This document shows positions 62,076 to 64,000 of a stretch of DNA of 64,000 nt, piece by piece; position 1 is the first letter of the stretch, and each line of letters begins with the position of its first letter. The position numbers and the translations under genes are program-made. The DNA lies in the NCBI GenBank assembly GCA_016125405.1, contig WGLW01000032.1:1-64000 (forward strand). Direction: 5' to 3'. The notes under the pieces are model-generated. The model searched no databases and was not told the DNA's origin. It was given only the letters and a program-made list of their open reading frames with translations. Origin of the DNA: Alphaproteobacteria bacterium. GTDB lineage: Bacteria > Pseudomonadota > Alphaproteobacteria > Caulobacterales > Hyphomonadaceae.

Positions 62076-63139
62076 CCGCCCGTGTGCGACATGGTGCGCG
62101 GGCTCGCCGGCGAGGCCAGACGCGCGGCGTCGAAATCGTGGCCCTTCGGCTTGGCGGCGATGGCGCCGAGGATCGCCTCGCGCAGCTTCTCGCCAGAGGG
62201 ATCGGTGCGCATCGCCTCGCGCAGGTCCGCGCCGTCCTCGCGGCCGAGGCAGGTATAGAGCCGCCCCGTACAGGTCACGCGCACGCGGTTGCAGCTTTCG
62301 CAGAAGTTATGGCTCAGCGGCGTGATGAAGCCGACCCGCCCGCCCGTCTCCTCAACCTTCACATAGCGCGCCGGGCCGCCCGTGCTGACCGCCAGGTCCG
62401 TCAGCGTCCAGCGCTTGGCGAGATCGGCGCGCACGGTCTCGAGCGAGAGGAAGTCTTCGACCCGGTCCGTCTCGGCCTCGCCCATCGGCATGGTTTCGAT
62501 CAGCGTGAGGTCCGCGCCCCGCTCGTGCGCAAAGCGGATCAGGTCCGGTATCTCGCCCTCATTGATGCCACGCAGCGCCACGGTGTTGAGCTTCACCTTC
62601 AGCCCGGCCTCCAGCGCCGCGTCGATCCCCTTCAACACGTCGCCCAGGCTGTCGCGCCGCGCGATGCTCGCGAACAGATCCTGCTTCAGCGTATCGAGTG
62701 AAATGTTGACGCGCTTCACGCCGATCGCCGAAAGCTGGCCGGCGTATTTCGACAGCAGCGTTCCGTTGGTCGTCAGCGTCAGCTCGCGCAGCCCGTGCCC
62801 GAGGTGGCGCGCGAACCGCGCCATCAGCTCCATCACGTCCTTGCGCACCAGCGGCTCGCCGCCGGTCACCCGCAGCTTGTCGACGCCGAAAGCGGCGAAC
62901 TGCGTCACCAGCTGGTCGAGCTCCTCGAATGACAGCACGTCCTTGCGTGGCAGGAAGGTCATCCGCTCCGGCATGCAGTAAGTGCAGCGCAGGTCGCAGC
63001 GGTCGGTGATCGACAGGCGCAGATAGCTCACGCGTCGGGCAAAGCCGTCCACCAGCCCCTGCCCGGCCGCGAGGGCGGAGGGGGAGACGCCAGCGCCCGC
63101 GCGGGGCTCCGGTTTCGTATTGATGAGCGTGTAGGCCAT
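62072..63139 (-). CDS. moaA: GTP 3',8-cyclase MoaA
   Basis: 355 aa from ATG 63139 (upstream ORF of 484 codons is antisense). Radical-SAM motif SITDRCDLRCTYCMPERMTF (CxxxCxxC), GEPLV and VRVNIS-like regions, a second [4Fe-4S] C-terminal cluster in CESCNRVRVTCTGRLYTCLG and the C-terminal Gly-Gly. First step of molybdenum cofactor synthesis from GTP. Forms an operon with moaD. Confidence 0.94.
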   Translation of the reverse strand: MAYTLINTKPEPRAGAGVSPSALAAGQGLVDGFARRVSYLRLSITDRCDLRCTYCMPERMTFLPRKDVLSFEELDQLVTQFAAFGVDKLRVTGGEPLVRKDVMELMARFARHLGHGLRELTLTTNGTLLSKYAGQLSAIGVKRVNISLDTLKQDLFASIARRDSLGDVLKGIDAALEAGLKVKLNTVALRGINEGEIPDLIRFAHERGADLTLIETMPMGEAETDRVEDFLSLETVRADLAKRWTLTDLAVSTGGPARYVKVEETGGRVGFITPLSHNFCESCNRVRVTCTGRLYTCLGREDGADLREAMRTDPSGEKLREAILGAIAAKPKGHDFDAARLASPASPRTMSHTGG

Positions 63140-63271
63140 GCCCTCGCAGGTTACAGCGTTATAGTCGTCCAAGTCGAGCGCCCGCCCGGCGCCCGACCCA
63201 ATATCGGCCGGATCGACGACGCCCCTGCCATATGGTTGAAGAACGCAAGCTTTTGGAGGGCCCGGGACGGC

Positions 63272-63550
63272 ATGAACATCCTCCTTATCGTCTGCGTCCT
63301 GTACCTCGTGGTCCTGGCCGTGCTGGGATTCGGCAACCTGCGCCGGTCGCCCCGGGGCGACACCGGCGTCTGGCTGAGCCTCGCCTCCCTCGCCCTCAGC
63401 GGCCTGGGCGTCATCTACGTCCTGGCGACCCAGCTGCTGCACTGGCCGCTGAGCCTGTGGACGGTGGCGCCCCTCATCGTCATCGCCTGCGGCTACATCG
63501 CCCTCGCCGTGCTCCGGGTGCGCCACTACCGGCGCAGGCAGGGCCCCTGA
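63272..63550 (+). CDS. Small three-TM membrane protein
   Basis: 92 aa from ATG 63272: MNILLIVCVLYLVVLAVLGF, SLASLALSGLGVIYVLATQL and VAPLIVIACGYIALAVLRVR are three TM helices. No family recognised. It converges with the aldo/keto reductase gene. Confidence 0.65.
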   Translation: MNILLIVCVLYLVVLAVLGFGNLRRSPRGDTGVWLSLASLALSGLGVIYVLATQLLHWPLSLWTVAPLIVIACGYIALAVLRVRHYRRRQGP

Positions 63551-63553
63551 GCG

Positions 63554-64000
63554 CTAGCCCATCGGGTAGAGGATCTCCTTCGACACCGCGTCGAGCTTCT
63601 TCATCAGGTCCGCATCCAGAGTCAGGTCCGCGGCGGCGAGAATGTCCGGCAGCTGGTTCTCGTGCGTCACGCCTACAATGGTCGAGGCCACAAAGTCGTG
63701 TTGCTTGCTCCACGCCGTCGCCATGGTCGTCACCGAAAGCCCCGCCTCCCGCGCCAGCCCCTGGAAGCGGGCGGTGGCGGCGAGGCTCTTCTCGTTCACG
63801 AACCGCTTGGCCATCACTTCCTGGCGCGTGCCGGTCATCGCCAGATAGTTGGAGAACCGCGCCCCCTCCGGACGCGCGCCGTCCTGGTACTTTCCGGTCA
63901 GCACGCCGCCGCCGAGCGGCGAATACGGCAGCAGGCTCACGCCCTCGTGCCGGCAGGCCGCCGCCAGCTCGTCCTCGAAGCGGCGATTGTTGAGGCTGAA
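63554..64000 (-). CDS. Aldo/keto reductase, C-terminal part (cut by window end)
   Basis: 149 codons of the C-terminus, open to the right edge. AKR features: [40 protein letters not shown] and [20 protein letters not shown] (cofactor/Ser-rich loop), then [20 protein letters not shown]. The catalytic Tyr/Lys lie beyond the window. NADPH-dependent oxidoreductase, YajO/Tas-like by these motifs. Confidence 0.85.
   Translation of the reverse strand, partial: FSLNNRRFEDELAAACRHEGVSLLPYSPLGGGVLTGKYQDGARPEGARFSNYLAMTGTRQEVMAKRFVNEKSLAATARFQGLAREAGLSVTTMATAWSKQHDFVASTIVGVTHENQLPDILAAADLTLDADLMKKLDAVSKEILYPMG

Overview
The window is high-GC DNA from an alphaproteobacterium, most likely of the Caulobacterales/Hyphomonadaceae type. 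Pointers are a TipF-like degenerate EAL protein next to a NagD-type HAD phosphatase, HisZ with HisG, a CIRCE-controlled groESL operon, a SapC-family protein, a Zur regulator, possible CtrA half-sites and an alphaproteobacterial-style LexA box (GTTC-N7-GTTC). No rRNA, complete tRNA or CRISPR array was seen.

Positions 1-11429 look like an accessory island. The left edge cuts an IS3-family element whose orfA carries a short palindromic insertion. Next come a truncated hypothetical gene, a PD-(D/E)XK-like protein, a four-gene lipoprotein operon (CsgG-like, PEGA-like, DUF4810, DUF799), two orphan secreted or hypothetical genes, and an M61-type metallopeptidase gene broken by one in-frame amber codon. 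A bufferin-type operon follows (bufA-bufB-bufC-doxX-VKOR) behind an ECF-sigma-like promoter. The right edge has a 167-bp MITE-like element, the N-terminal stump of a tyrosine integrase and a 48-nt 3' fragment of tRNA-Trp(CCA). This fits an island integrated at tRNA-Trp, with the intact tRNA expected left of the window.

Positions 11443-32187 are mostly housekeeping: GST, RluB-type pseudouridine synthase, PepSY membrane protein, HAD phosphatase, TipF, FAA hydrolase, SDR, MsrB, groES-groEL, hisG-hisZ-hisS, a redoxin, a DsbD/ScsB-type thiol transporter and SapC. A solitary GmrSD-type DUF262/DUF1524 restriction gene (17310-18971) sits among them. The groEL-hisG gap (24067-24804) has no convincing ORF but three strong terminators and a possible sRNA.

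Positions 32309-50476 hold exported hydrolases and signalling genes: DUF885 lipoprotein, YfbK-like vWA protein, a small gene with a LexA-like box, a polytopic membrane protein, zur with DUF5990, a double-hotdog thioesterase whose last 198 bp are duplicated across a lipoprotein gene, a TIR-TolB_N-like-TPR protein, YciI, an Asp/Asn beta-hydroxylase coupled to a beta-propeller protein, alpha/beta hydrolase, DUF4197, a crotonase, a COG4705 membrane protein that apparently starts at CTG, and a methyltransferase.

Positions 50550-64000 carry a c-type cytochrome, NTF2-like and hotdog proteins, one frameshifted hypothetical gene, a periplasmic TPR protein behind CtrA-like sites, a VanX-type dipeptidase, YihY, a repeat-containing secreted protein, a thiolase, a TlpA-like lipoprotein without active-site cysteines, YaiI, moaD-moaA, and the C-terminal part of an aldo/keto reductase cut by the window edge.
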